A stretch of 64,000 bases of DNA from Gymnorhina tibicen (GCA_013399875.1 VXAZ01000404.1:348516-412515), one strand, 5' to 3'. Positions 1 through 13,432 are shown, counted from the first letter of the stretch. Notes: generated from the sequence alone by a model not told the origin. Translations and numbers: made by a program.

Positions 1-2581
1 TAAATTTTCAAAACAAAATTACTCTTTTTTTTTGTGGGTATGTATGTGAGGCTTAACTACCAGTAGACAAATTCACTTCTGAATAAGTCTTTCATTTTTA
101 TTCACTGTAGTGAAATAGGACCATATTTTTCTTTGTCAGTAGTACCTTACCAAACCCTTGATGGGCTTAATAAACTTGTTTGTATCCTTGGCAAAATAAA
201 AACCAATGATTAAGCAATATTGCCCTGAATATGGGTCTCTGTAAATTCAAAAGGAAATTTGCATTCTAAATCAATAATTAGAAGACAAAGAAATCATTTA
301 ATCTCAGGATTTGGGGAAATTTGATTGAAATTTATTTATTTTTTTTATTACTGTTGTTCTTGTACTGGAAGCCAAGGGGTTGGTAAAAGTCTGAGAAAAA
401 GGAAGTTGCTGACACTTTAGCTCATTAGGATAACAATAGCTCTGGATAATATTTATGGTGTCATAAGAGCTCATCTTTCTTATAATTACGTTTATCAGCT
501 TTTAATTCTTTCAGGAAGAGCCATGCTAGTACAATATCACTTTCAGAATTGAATGGGGAGTGAGTGGTGTGACTTGCACTAGCAAATTTCAGTATTTTGC
601 ATGGCACAATCTTTTGATAAGTTGAAGTACAGAGGTCAGAGCACAATTTTCTCTGTCCTTTTAGGCTTGCTATTGTTGCACAATGAGTCACTGTGTTTGC
701 TTTTATGAATAAAAATCAGCTTCATGGATGAGGAGTCTGACACTTTCATGGTTCATTCCTGTACTCTTAGTATTTTCAGTGTTTTGACTTGGAGAAGGTC
801 ATTTGATCTGGAAGCCTTGAAGCCGAAAGTCAGTATACCAGGTTTGTCAAGTAATTAGTCTAATTTGTTTTAGTTGTTACTGAATTTGTAAAGCATTTGC
901 GAACAGAGCAGGCTATGAGCAGGGAGGAAATATTACTTAGAGATCAAGCAAATCTCCTTTTAAATTGCAGCTTTATTTAAAATTAAACTTCTAGCCTACT
1001 TTAGAGTTAAATACTGCATTTGTTGGTTTGGGGTTTAAGTTAGGCTGCACTTAGAGGAACCAGCATCTCCAAGACTAGCTCCTCTTACAGTACTACAGAA
1101 ATTCTTCAATCTGGCTTTTCCTCTATGGAAGTAGGCTATGGTAAACCTTGTTTTCTTCAATTCTGGACACAAAAAGTTATATTTTTGCTCAGTTCTCCCA
1201 CAAAAGGTTTTGCACAGAGCCTATGCAAAAGTCTGACTGCACAGGTCTTGGCTGTACCCTAGTCTTTGCATCTGGATAAGCAGTAAAGCTGTATCTGTGA
1301 CATGGGTAGGAATGGAGCAGTGCCAGAACAAAACTGGAAGCTGATGACCAGAGCATGCCTCAGCCTGCAGGTATCAGTGGAACAGTTTTGTTAGGTTTCT
1401 GAAAATGAAACCTGAGCTGTAATCCCATGTGGGTTCTAACAACATCTACCCAGAATGCTATCAATACATATCACTGAGGAGCCTGCTCCAGAAAGAGGTC
1501 CAGGTGATCCACAATAGTGTGCTTTTACTAACCTAGTGTCCAAGTTGACTGGGGTGAAAGGGGAGGGTACACAGACGATGTGAAGGGAAAGGCAGTGATT
1601 TCCAGAATAGGTGTGTTGGGGCTGGTGATGAGTACCTAGCTTTGACACCCTCATTTCTATTTACCTCAGCTGTAAAAAGGTATGTGACTACAGCCTAAAT
1701 CTATTGAGTTTATTTGGCCATTTAAACTGACATTTAGAATCTCCTGGATAAACACAGCAATTTATTTAAAAAAGTAAGCATTACATTGCCTGCTTTCTTC
1801 TTGAAGGCCATCACTACTTTATGTATCATTCTTTCTCCTTCCCATGAGATGAATGATCATTCAGAGTTTTTCTTGAATTTGTCAGATACTAATTCCTTGC
1901 ACATTGTAGTGCCTTTTAATATTTTCCCCATCTTACTCCATATTCAGTGTTAGTAAAAGACGTAGAATATAGGAAAAAAGTTTGCTCAAGACCCCCCTAT
2001 TCATTTGACAGATTGTATATGAAGTCAGTTCTCTGGTTCCATGGTGTATTATGTCTGTCTCCCCTGTTGTTTCTGTGAACTTACCAGCTGGTTAGTGAGG
2101 AGAGAAAAGTATTTCCAAATTAATAGGAAAATGTGTTGTGAAACCGCAAAAATGTACAGAAGTCTCAAGGGTAAGCTGTATATCTGGAACACTTTGTCAG
2201 GGCTTTCCTTTTTTAAAAGCTTCCATTAACCTGAAGGGATAGTGCTTGTAGAAACCTAATAGCTGAAATCCCTGTCTCCGTTTGCTGTCCTGCTTTGGAA
2301 CTCTCCATCTCCTTAGCGACATTTGAAATTCTTATCTGGCTGTCTGGTAGCTAGGTGCTCAGGATATAACTAGGAAGAATATCACAGATAGCAAGAAGAA
2401 CAGATTTTTCAGGCATAATGGTCAGAGTTGGAACTGAGTCACTTGATATAAATGAAGCTCACTTATCTAAGATGAAAATTCATTAAGTTCTTCAGGGGAA
2501 GCTTTTTATTTTTTGGAGTGAGTTTGGGGCAGGGATGGAGATTCAACATGTTATCTGGTCATGAGGAGGGGGTTTTTCTGG

Positions 2582-2632
2582 CTTTTTTTTGTTTTTTGGG
2601 TTTTTTGTTTGTTTTTTTGGTCTTTTTTTTTG
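2582..2632. repeat. T-rich low-complexity tract
   Basis: About 50 bases consist almost only of T with short G interruptions. It is one of several T/G (or complementary A/C) tracts in this window. Confidence 0.8.
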
Positions 2633-4261
2633 GCCATAGTTTTCACACTTACCACTAAACTCTGGAAAACATTTTCTGTAGGTGACACAAGGTAGGAACA
2701 GCCTTGTCTTTATGTTTAACAGTCTTTTGCTGCTTCATTGGTCTGTCAATTGTCTTGTGTACCCAGTGAATTAGTTTATGATAACCTATGGAAATAGGTA
2801 AGCATACAATTCCTAGTGTAAGTGATGCAATTTGACAGATGCTGTGTTTAAGTCTCTGCTGTTTAGGGAGACAGGTGTGACGTTCTTTTCCTCTGTATTT
2901 AATACACATTAAGTAGCTTTCTATAAGATATTCAGTGATGAAGAAATTAAAAATCACCTCTTTGTAAAGGAAGAGGAAGCAAGTGAGAGTATGCCTTTGG
3001 CAAGGGAAAGGCAGTCTCTCCAGTGACTGTGTTGCCCACTTGAAGTTGTAGCACAAAAGTGACTCTTGGCTTTTTTGTCCCTCTGTGGCCTGAGGCAGAT
3101 ACTGTTGACGGTGCTGTGTTTAATGCTGAAATGTAGCTTCTCAGTAACCATTATAAATCAACAAACATTTGTAAGTTCCTTCCTGTTAGATGTGTTTTCA
3201 CAGAGCAGAGAAGGCTATGGCATTAATTGCTAAGAGTTCGTTTTGTCTCCAGTATGCTGGCATTTCCATATAGATGCTTATGTGTGTAGTTACTTGGATT
3301 TCAAGCTACTTTCATCTCAGCAAGAGAAGCCTAAGAAACTCAAGAGAGGTATACTGACTGTGTAAGTACTGAGGGCTGAAATCAAAACACTATCTTTCTT
3401 TCCTGGTTACAGTTAACCTCCGGTTGAACTCTTGACAGCTCAAGCTGGCACCAGCCCTATTTCTTCCACAGCTTCCTCATCCAAATTTGTACATACAGAT
3501 ATGTGGGAGTTACTAGGATGATGACAGATGCCATTTACAGGGCACTGGAGGGCTAGCTTGACTGACCTGACCTGAGAAATGCGCTTTAAGTAGTTGTAGA
3601 GACAAAGGTATTTAATGTGTGAGGCAAACAAGCTTAGTAATGACATTAGTTTCCAGACTGTTTTCCTTTGTCCAGCCTAATTAAAGATCCAGAGAGTTGT
3701 TTTATAAGCTATGTATTGTGCAGAGAGCCATAGTAACTTCCATAAAACTAAGCTTAAAGAAATGTGCATAACTGGAGAAAAGATTGTGGTGTGATGGGTG
3801 TGGCTGCAAATCTTGAGTATATAGACAGGGAAGCTGTCTTTGGTTTGCCTACAAAATCTGTGGTTAATCTAGTGGATAATAACGTAGCCTTTGATTATCG
3901 AACAGTTTCAAAGTACGGTGACATAATGTTTGTTCCCAAGCTGTTAACTTTCTGAAAAGTCACTGTATCTCAATTAATGATGTTTATAGGATCAGCATGT
4001 TGTTCAATAAGCAAATTCTTCACATTAATTAAAACGTGAGTGCTATAATCTTAAAATACAGTTATCTGACCTTTTAAAAGAATGGCTTGTGTGCTACTCC
4101 GTGCCACTGTTATAACGAATTAGAAATCAAAATCTAATAATGAGTATGTTTTCTCTCTAGTGAAACTAAATGTGGAGATCTTTTCCCTGTGTGTCACTGC
4201 TGTTACAGTCAAGGGTGTTGTCAGCATTAAAATTTAAATACCACCTCCTCCTCCTCGGTGT

Positions 4262-4294
4262 GATGACCCACCCTTAAGGAGAAGGTGGGTCATC
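4262..4294. repeat. Perfect 11-bp inverted repeat (hairpin)
   Basis: The arms are GATGACCCACC (4262-4272) and GGTGGGTCATC (4284-4294) around an 11-nt loop. The inner half-sites TGACCC and GGGTCA resemble nuclear-receptor half-sites in everted orientation. The function is unknown. Confidence 0.75.
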
Positions 4295-4683
4295 CCACTC
4301 ACTCATCACCGCTGAATAAAGTTTGTTTTGATTGTAACTTTACAGATTTTCCTTAGTTCCCATATTGCTCTCCAAAGCACAGGGGTAGCCTAAAATGGCT
4401 GCAGATTATGATGTATGGCTGCTCTTGTGAAGCTGCAGCTGTGAATCTCAAAGAGGATGTAACCATGCAGAATCGCTCTTTTAGATGGTCATTAGCCCTG
4501 CATAAGTACAAGCCTCTTTTTCAGATAGCATTTATTCTTCACGGTTCTTCTACTAGTATGTGATGGCAATGTCATTTGCCAAGCATTGAATAACAATGAA
4601 TGTTTTATTGAAGTACAGTATTCTGAACCAGTGCTTTTTTTAAGCTGTTTAAGTGCTTAATTTTCGTTTGACTGCTCCTTTTC

Positions 4684-4751
4684 ATGCAAATGTGAGTGTA
4701 GCAGAAAAATCCAATACATCCTCCTCCCTTGTGCTTGTGTGATGTATTGGA
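4684..4751. promoter_or_regulatory. Octamer site next to a perfect 11-bp inverted repeat
   Basis: A consensus POU octamer, ATGCAAAT, lies at 4684-4691. Nineteen bases later begins a perfect inverted repeat, TCCAATACATC (4710-4720) and GATGTATTGGA (4741-4751), with a 20-nt loop. The motif matches are seen directly; a role as an intronic enhancer of ZNF608 is inference. Confidence 0.25.
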
Positions 4752-4862
4752 CTAAGCGGAAGGCTTGTGTGTGGCAGAAGGAAACACAGAATAATTTATC
4801 AGTTATTCACTGGTACCCTATCCTATTCCAGTTTTAGTTGTCTTCTCTTCATTTTGTTTAGA

Positions 4863-4902
4863 ACAAACACATGCAAAAAACCAAAGCAAACAAAAAAACC
4901 CC
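4863..4902. repeat. A/C-rich low-complexity tract
   Basis: The tract is a run of A with C and few other bases, complementary in style to the T/G tracts elsewhere in the intron. Confidence 0.6.
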
Positions 4903-6081
4903 GAAATTTTTCTGTGTGATATGAAGGAAAAAAACAAGTCAAAAAAACAGTCTCTTGCCCCTAAAATTGCCCTCAGGGGAAAATTTAAGAACAATATTCC
5001 TTTTTTATGAATGAAAAGTGGAATTTGGTCTAAATATTTCAATGCATGGTTATTTCACTCTTCTTCCAAGGACCAAATTGCACTTGGAGGCATTATGACT
5101 TCATTTATGAAGGACAGGTTTTTAATGTGGTTAACACCTACAGCTTTGGCAAGATTTTTTTGAACAGGCTAGCACCTACTTTTGCCATTATGAGGATCTG
5201 AGGGGAAACTCATGCACCCAGTGTGCTTTGTCCTTTTGAGCATCTGGCCCCTTGTTTTGATTTGTGAGCTATCTTGAAAATCTGACATCAGTTCTGGGGT
5301 TTAAGTTCTAATTAAATAAAGTACACAGTCTGGCCATAAGCTTTGCAATACACTGAGGAAAGGAAGAAGTGGGAAAAAAGCTATCTTAGTTTTATAGTCA
5401 GTGAAATTGAGATGGCAAGACCATAGAGTTATTGAAAATGGACAATATATTTCCATGCTGAATATTTATTTCAAAAGTGGCTTTTAGAGCTTACATACAG
5501 ACCAAACCAAATGTGTCTGTGATCTCAGAATTCCTAGGTTTTAAGACCACAAAACAAGTTAGACATTGTGGCATGAAAATTAGCTGTGCCATGCCATAGT
5601 CCAATACATGATTGTATCCATTCCTGTATTATCATCAGACTCTCTACCATGATTTGGGAATGCAAAATAATTTTCATTTGTTTGGGGGCAGAACAACAGA
5701 TACTGTGTTTGTTCTATAGAGCAGTAAACAAAGGCTCATCAGAATTCAAGTGCTGTGATACTAATTTTAATAAAACACATGATCATTCCTTCCTAACTAT
5801 AAACAATATCGAAAGCAAGTGGTCAGTCTTCAAGAGATACTCAAATTAATCCGTCTAAGGTCGCTTAAGTATGTATTTCTTTGCTATGTAAGAGTGGAGA
5901 ACTTTCTATATTATGCCTATCGAGACTGAAGAAGCTTGTGTTTATCTGATCCTTTTTGCCATTTTTTTCTCCATAGAAAAGCTAGGTTGAAATGTAAGAA
6001 TGTGTATGAAGTTCTTTGCTTGTATTCAAAGATCCACTAATTCTACCTCTGTATCTCGGGTATATGATTTTTTCCAGAGTC

Positions 6082-6115
6082 TGTGTATGTGTGTGTGTGT
6101 GTGCGTGTGCGCGTG
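6082..6115. repeat. (TG)n microsatellite, imperfect
   Basis: Alternating TG with some CG steps spans about 34 bases. The alternating purine-pyrimidine order is of the Z-DNA-capable type. Confidence 0.9.
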
Positions 6116-8037
6116 CACCTTCTTTCTCTATCCTCAAACCAGCAATGCATCTTCAGGTATCTTTGATCCTTTTTCTGGTTGGCCATTAGTCATATTGATT
6201 CTCCAGTTATAAAAGAAGCTTTGTTCTCAATGCAATTTTAACAGTTCAGTATCAAGGTCTGTCACATAAACACTGTTGACATCAAAGAGAATTCGCAAAA
6301 ATGTGTAATTTTGCAAGAATAAAAACTCAGTTATATTTCACCTTTTTTATTTGAGATCGGGAAAGGAAAACTGAGCAAGTTGGTTTTAACAGCCAAGAGG
6401 AGGGAAATTCCAGAAGCAAATAAAAATGAAACAGCTCCCTCAAAATTGAAAAATAAACGTCCTTAGTTTCAGTATCTGAAAGTAGTGATTTGAACTACTT
6501 TGTTCACAGGTAGGCTTTGAACTAAAATACTGTTTACATACATATTGAGAACTGTTGTCAACCGGTGCACTTTTTATATTTTATTGTAGTACAGTGCTTG
6601 CTTTAATCCATTTAATCCATCCAAGAGTCAGTCCAATGAGAAGGAAGGGAAAGGCAGCAGAGGTGTAATAAACACTGATTTAATTTTTACAGCACAGTAC
6701 ATTATAGAACTATAAAATTGTGTGATTAGCCAACTCATTAACGCTGTCTTAAGGCAAATAAGTGTTTAGAGCTTGACACAGTGCTGAAAACCTTTCTAAT
6801 AGTAAATTTAAAAAGTAACCAGTGTTGCTTGGAATAAAGATTGTGCTGCTGTGCATCATCAGGAGCTCTGTATTAGGGCTGTCATCCAATTATTCCATTC
6901 TAATGCATTCCCTGTTTTACAGCACTCCTGTCTATACTGTTTTGGCACTTCCTTGAGAGTGGTGCCATGTAGAACCTGCAGCACACTTGTACAGGACTGC
7001 CACAAAAATAACTTAATAGATTTAAGTACTGCCCTCCACTTTATAAAAGGGTTTCTTTTCACTTGCTCTTTTGTCCTGCATTTTTTGGTTTTGACTTAGG
7101 AGGCATAGTAACAGCCAATATGAGTCATTGCAGTCACCCAAAGTCTGTACTTTTCTGGCAGAATCCCTTTGCTCTAGATGCTGTGTTAGTTGCTTATGCT
7201 CTTAACATTTTCAGTGATGATTTAAGAGAGATCTAATTGCCTGGTATGAGACATCTGAAAATTCCCAGATTTTTGTACATAGATTGCTCATGGAGTGTTT
7301 TCTGAAGATAATGTATTTGAGCTGGAAATTTAGAAAGTCTTGACCCCTTTTGGAAGAGTCTAAAAATAGATAAACAGTCTCTTTTTAATTTGCTAGATAC
7401 TGGGAGGCCACTCCTGTCAAACTTACTCATGTCACTTGGCGCATTAACTCCAACATTTGGTATTAGTTTGTATTAGTTCTTTCAAATTTGAAAACAGTGT
7501 TAGAGAACGCTTGGAAAACAAATTTACTGTCTCAGCCAGCTTAACAAAAACATGGCATCTTATTAAATTTAACTTCTTTTTAATCAGATCTTTTTTTAGC
7601 AATTATCAGCTCTACAATGGTTGAATCACTTTCTTGTTTTAGTGCTGTGCTTACAAAGTTACTGCTTTGAAAGAGATCTGCCTGATGAATGTTTCCCACG
7701 GTTAGCTTTTAAGCAATTGAATTGCAAGATCCGTAGTTGTCATAGAATGACAGAAAGAGGGAACACACTGAAATTAAAATCTTGAGATGTTTTAGGGTGA
7801 GGCTCATAGCATGATGTTCTGTTTGGGTATGTATCAGAGATAATTTTTTAAAACAGATAAGATTCCAAAAACACGTCTAGGGCGAGATAAACTGTATTTC
7901 TAAGATTGTGTCACCCATTAAGCCACAGGTGATCTATCTTTAAGGATCTGTTGTGTTCCAGGAATTGCTTTTGATATGGGAAAATAAGTGTAAACATGAG
8001 CGAGCAAGGGACTCCCACACACAGAATTAAGCTATGT

Positions 8038-8061
8038 GATTAAGCTCAGCGATGCTTAATC
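8038..8061. repeat. 8-bp inverted repeat GATTAAGC/GCTTAATC
   Basis: The arms are at 8038-8045 and 8054-8061 with an 8-nt spacer. A further direct copy of ATTAAGCT lies just upstream, giving three related TTAAGC-type sites in about 40 bases. Confidence 0.65.
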
Positions 8062-9639
8062 AAGTGAGTGTAGGATGTTACATTTCTCTAGCAGCAGTTC
8101 CCATCTGCATGTGCCGACAGAATGATTATGGGAGAGAGTTCTGTACCCTTTGGTGCAAAGCACACACAGAGCCTGTGGTTCCACCTCTGCAGTAGCCGAT
8201 TTCAGACTGAGCTGTCACTGCTGCACTTTCTCATGGACCCTGTACAATGAACTGACATGTCAAGATGAATACCGCCAAAAGTGTGAGGCAAGGCGTGGGA
8301 TTTAGATCAGGTCCGAGTTGTCCACAGGTTCGGATGTTAGAGACACAAGTACTGCTATAAGACTGTACCCTTAGTTAAAATTGTCACTACAGGTGTCCCT
8401 GGAGCAGTAAAGCTGTGGAAGCTAGCATTGCCATGGCTGCCTGAACAAACAGTCTGGGACTGATACCTCTTTAATCCAGTTATTTACTAAAGGAGGAGTT
8501 CCAGAATATGAATCTGGTGCTTCACATACTTGGTGCCTTTATGTGCTTCTTTGAGTAGTTAAGACCCTCTTAGCTGTGTCAATTTGACTAACAGTATGCC
8601 ATCCTAAAGTAGGATATGAGATGTGTGGTACTCCAGGTAAGAAAAGTAAAGGCAATGATTGTCTGGAAGACCACAGCAAAGCAGGAACTGTTAAAACTGG
8701 TTCATGTCAGAACAGAGTATGTATTCTGGAGCTGTGCCTAAAGCTACTGGCTCTGGGACAGCGAAGAGTCTAAAAGGTTCTTGCTTCTTGCTTCCTCTTT
8801 GCTCAGAGGTTAATTACTGGCAGTAACTGAGATAGCTTTTATAAAGGTAGCTTTGGAAAGTCCCCACAAATAAATTCTCTCCTTCCTTAAATACACAGTA
8901 TTGGTAGGATTGGATTCAGGTTGTTTGCAGCCATGCTGTGAAACCTCTCTATTTTTAGACCCTTGAGTAGAGTCCAGAGAGAGCGGACAGTGATGGGACT
9001 AAACCATCCAGCTGAAAGTGCTGCATTTAAAATGTCAGCAACAAGTTGTTTGAGGTCCATCTTTATAGGCATGTTGTAGAGAGGAATAACTGTTCGTTTG
9101 GAGTTACATTCTTGGCTTGTTTCCATTCATTTATATGCAAGAAGAGTAAACCTCTAGTCAACCACACTCCATAGAAGTCAATAAGAAAGGCATAATCGTG
9201 GATTTTTTTCCCCACAACATGTTTGAAGACCAAAATGAACCTGAAAATGGGTTGGTAGTATTTCTACTTCAGGTTTTCAAAGTCATTAGCAATACAGAGT
9301 AAATGGATGCTTTGAAGTCTGTCTAATTTGTATATAATGGTAAATAGATCTGTTTTTGAGGATGAGAAAAGTCATCAAACACTTCTGTGTATGGATGTTC
9401 ATTTCCAAATACCTGAATAATAGTTGCAGAAGTGATACATTCAGGAAAGGAACACACAGAACTTGTTGCGTTTGTCCACCAAATAGAGCTTTTCCAGCCT
9501 TTCACAACTTCCCATATGTTGATGAAAAACATTTTCTGAGAAACTGGGCGCTTCATGCTTTGTAGCTAATGCCAGCTTTTTTCATGGACCAGTTCAAGGC
9601 AGAGCAAAGGGAAAAATGCCTTGTTTTAGTGCATGAATT

Positions 9640-9860
9640 ACTCTGACAAGCTTTCACATCGCCCCTCCTCTTATTAATATTCTTTTTGATGTGAGCTTGT
9701 AAAACAGAGGATTGGCTGTTAATCTCTGGGATCTCAAGGGCTTTTGGCAGTGGCCCATAATTGATGTGTTCACATGGCTGTTGTCTGACTACTAATGATT
9801 AGACAGCAGTGTTATCTCCCAGCTAAATCAGTGTTGCTTATAAATCACACTTGATAAAGT
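9640..9860. promoter_or_regulatory. Candidate conserved intronic element with TAAT hairpin
   Basis: The stretch is unique, of mixed composition and rich in homeodomain-like sites. At 9778-9809 an imperfect stem (CTGTTGTCT with AGACAGCAG) encloses the odd palindrome CTAATGATTAG. This is the texture of developmental conserved noncoding elements known to occur around ZNF608, but I have no alignment, so the call is inference. Confidence 0.22.
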
Positions 9861-11027
9861 GCAGTTTCTTTTCTTCAAAGGGTCTGTCCATGTCTGTATA
9901 GTTTGATACAAGTGCCAGAGCCGTTTCATGATTTTGTGACAGCTTAGATTACGTTTATTTTTATGAGCAAGATATTTGAATTTCTACCAAGCATTCAGAA
10001 ATGCTTCTCTTTTTTTGTCTTTGTTTTAAGCTTATTATGCAGTGGGTTGAATAGAAAGGATATGCACAGTTAGGGTACATCATCCTAGAAGGTGCAAGTA
10101 ACTGGAGAATATAACACATGAAAAGTGGAATACTTGGACTGTCAATTTCTTTTGCCTTTTTTGAACAGAAAGGGAGCTTAATTTGCAGTAGGTGTTGATC
10201 ACACTGTTACACTATAAAAATAGTCTTTGAGAGTATAAGAAAGGACATATGGAAACACAAGGTATTTCAACAATGGTGTCTGGGATTTTCTGGGTGAAAC
10301 TGGGTCCTTTGCATGCCTCCCTTCTTTTTTAGAAGGACAGGAATTCTAACTAAAACTCTTCAAATACAAACTTCTGTCTGTGTTTGGGTTTCTAGAGAGC
10401 ATGCTAATGAGGATTTTAAGGTACTAAGGGAAAATCAATAGGTAAAAATGTTGTAGAGATAGGGACATGAAAACAGAGATCTCAAGGTGACCTGAATTCT
10501 GTGCCACTGAAAGGACAAGATTTGTCTGTCTATTAGGTAACCTGTAATCAGATAACTTGGTGCTGATAGTATAGATGCTCTCATGAAAAAGAACTAAGAG
10601 AGCACTAAATCTGGGTTTCTCCTCTGTGCCCAAACTGAATGGCCTCAGAGTTGAGGCAAGTAGGTAAGCAAATTTTGAAGGGTCTTTCTTGCTGACTCTG
10701 GTTCTTGTATTTGCCTTCATACTGTAAGATTAATCCTTTAGTCTCATTGTTAAGAGTTATTGGACACTTTGTGTCAGAAACCAGCACCAACCCAATAATT
10801 TGGAGAGAACAGATATTAGTGGTTTCCTCCTCTCAAGGACTATTTTCCTTTAGAATATCTTTACTGTACGTGTATTATTTTTGGAATTTTTTTAGAGCTC
10901 TTATTTGAAATGCTATCTACTTTTCTCCCTGGTAAAACAACCACTGCAGTCCAAGTGTTCCCCACAGTTATGTTTCAGTGGACCTACTCTGGATTTATAC
11001 TAGTGAAGGTGTACACCAGTTGATAGG

Positions 11028-11040
11028 AAAAAAAAAAAAA
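11028..11040. repeat. Poly(A), 13 nt
   Basis: Thirteen consecutive A without a recognisable retroposon body upstream. Confidence 0.85.
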
Positions 11041-11479
11041 GACTTCTCATAAACTGTCTTTCCTCAAGACACTGTAAATAGATCAAACTGCATTTGAGAA
11101 TAAAGATTTTAACTAGTTATCCAACAGTGGGTAATTTCAAGGAGAGCTAAACAATAATGCTTCAGCTCCTTTTTCAGTTGAACTGTCACAGTGAAAAGGA
11201 AAGCTGAAAGGTCATTTTAGAAGTTTTCCTTTAGTGACTTGCTAAATAATCATAAATGTGTATGTCCCATTCTTGAAATAATACTGTCTTGCCCTTTAAA
11301 TAAAATTAGGACACAATATCCTACACTTGGTAGTGTTTGTAGCTAGTAGTGTGAAGTTGGTCTAAGGAATATAGAAAAAACCCTAACTGATATGGATCCT
11401 ACACCCTATCAAAAAACACAAAGAGACCTCTAGAGCAGTAATACAGGAATATATTAGTCAAAGACCCACATGTCTTGCC

Positions 11480-11501
11480 TAAAAAGCCTAAGGGCTTTTT
11501 A
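11480..11501. repeat. 9-bp inverted repeat TAAAAAGCC/GGCTTTTTA
   Basis: The arms are separated by a 4-nt loop (TAAG) and followed by AT-rich sequence. It has no known role in this setting. Confidence 0.6.
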
Positions 11502-12447
11502 AATTAAAAATTTTAGGGTCTGTAGACACCAATAAATATGGGGCCATTAAGTCAAATGCTCAATTTTCAGAACATGCTGAAAATGCCATCCATAAGAATG
11601 TAGTCAGGCACATTAAAGCTTTTGGAATGCATAGGCCATCAACAAAGTTCAGTTCTTTTCCTGAGGATTAGAGAAGGTCTTTGTCAACCTTCTGGAAGAG
11701 AAATTATTAGTTTAGACAATTTTTATTAACAAAAATGTATTGATTCAGGGAGCAACAGCCTGAGTCATAATGTGTGCAAATTTGGTCTTGCAAAGTGAGT
11801 GTTCAGCAAATGGGTAAAAGGCAGCAGTGGGCCATTGCATGCAGAAAGTCAAAAAAGTATAGTGAAGCCATTCTTTTCTGAGTTTTGTTTGACACTTTAT
11901 TATACATTGAGATGGAGTCCTGGAAAAACTCACAAAGTTTTATTGAATGTCTTAGGTTCCTGTACTCCATAAAATGGCTGAAATGCAGCTTTTCCACCAG
12001 ACTGTGGTCGCATCATCAAGTAACTGAAATAATCTTTTTGTGGTGGAGAACTTCTGCTGTGGAGTCATGGGTCATGATTTTCTTGGACATTAAGAATGAA
12101 AATTTGCAGAGCAGCAGTTAAATGATGATGCAATCAAATTAAACATTATCTTCCTATATATAATTAAGAATGAGAAAATTTTCCTTAGTCTGTTGGAGTC
12201 TTTTCTGTCATAGAGCAGCCATGCCTCCTTTCTCAGGTTGAAGTCTCATGTGTTAGAAATAAACATCGGAAAACTGAGAGTAATATTTATCTATAATGCT
12301 ATGAGATTTATGTAAGCAAATACCATATCTATTTTCAGGTCCAGAACCCTGAAAGGTTGACTGTAGCAGAAACTTTGGAATAAAAAGAAGTGATTGCCAT
12401 TGTTAAAATAAATTTTTTTTTATTTAAAATGAAAGGCTTCTAAAGGG

Positions 12448-12484
12448 TCATATAACTTCATAACCCTCATAACCTTCATAACCC
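12448..12484. repeat. Short tandem repeat, 9-bp unit TCATAACCC
   Basis: Three 9-bp units (12458-12466, 12467-12475 with one change, 12476-12484) follow a 10-bp variant at 12448. Telomere-like CCTAACCCT follows at 12491. Confidence 0.8.
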
Positions 12485-13220
12485 TAGGCACCTAACCCTC
12501 ACCAGTAAGTGGACATGCCTTGGTTTTTACCATATTCAGTTGCATGACACTGACAGATACCAGACATCATTATGCAGTTTCTATCTAGCCCCAGACAAGC
12601 CAGAGAAATTTCTTTCTTGAATATTCAGAATAATTCCTTTCTCGATTGTGGACTACAGTGTACCTCTCTACACAGGAATCTTGAGTGAATTTTAGTACTT
12701 GTTCATTTTGTATTAAAGCTTAGCAAAGCATAGTGGCTGACTGAAGAAAAGTTTGGAAGTGCAGATGGAAGAGCTGACCAGGAGAAATCAAGAATCAATG
12801 CAGAAAGGTGTTCTAGAAACAGTTATCTCAATGAATGTGATTTGCGTAGGCTGAATGAGGAGAAATGTCTCTACAAGATATTTGCAGGTGGTGATCTGGG
12901 CATCCTCCCAGGACTCTGCCAAGCATTAGAGTTAACATACAATTTTTCACAGACAGAGCCTTGGCAAAAGGATATCACTGGCAGCTGTCAAATGCTAATC
13001 TTTCTCACAGTAAAATGGGTGAATGGCTTGGGAAATCCCAATCATCTGAGCTAGAATTGGAGATCCAAGAGAGGACAAGTAAGTTTCCTTGCCTTTTATT
13101 CAGCACTGCTGTGCTGCATTAGACCTTGCTCAGAACTTTGGCTTTTCATCATGGTCTTCATTAATGCTGTTCTAAAAATAAAATACTAGCATTATCATGT
13201 CTTTGGAGGTGCTGCAGATA

Positions 13221-13275
13221 CATAATGTCACATAGTCACATAAGGTCTGAGGAGGTCTGGAGGTCACCATGTAAA
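13221..13275 (-). mobile_element. Possible short, decayed CR1 3' end
   Basis: The words TCACATAGTCACATAAGG and GGAGGTCTGGAGGTCACC resemble the start of an antisense CR1 tail as seen at 37852. The match is short and degenerate, so it could be chance. Confidence 0.25.
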
Positions 13276-13432
13276 AAGAACACTCAACTGTCAAAAGATG
13301 AGCTTGCAGAACTGTGTGTGCTGGTCAACGCGGCTGATGTGAGTGGCAAAGAATATCTTGGGTACAAGGGGGACTTTTTTCCCTTGTTGCCTGTTTTGAA
13401 AGTTCAGTAGCAGATTTAGAGTTCTAAGTGGA

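Noticed and set aside
2655..3056. 133-codon antisense open frame
   Set aside because: No family resemblance, unusual composition for a protein, and it lies in intron sequence.
11480..11501. Hairpin with T-run resembling a bacterial intrinsic terminator
   Set aside because: The window is vertebrate genomic DNA; such terminators do not apply, and no bacterial-style genes are present.
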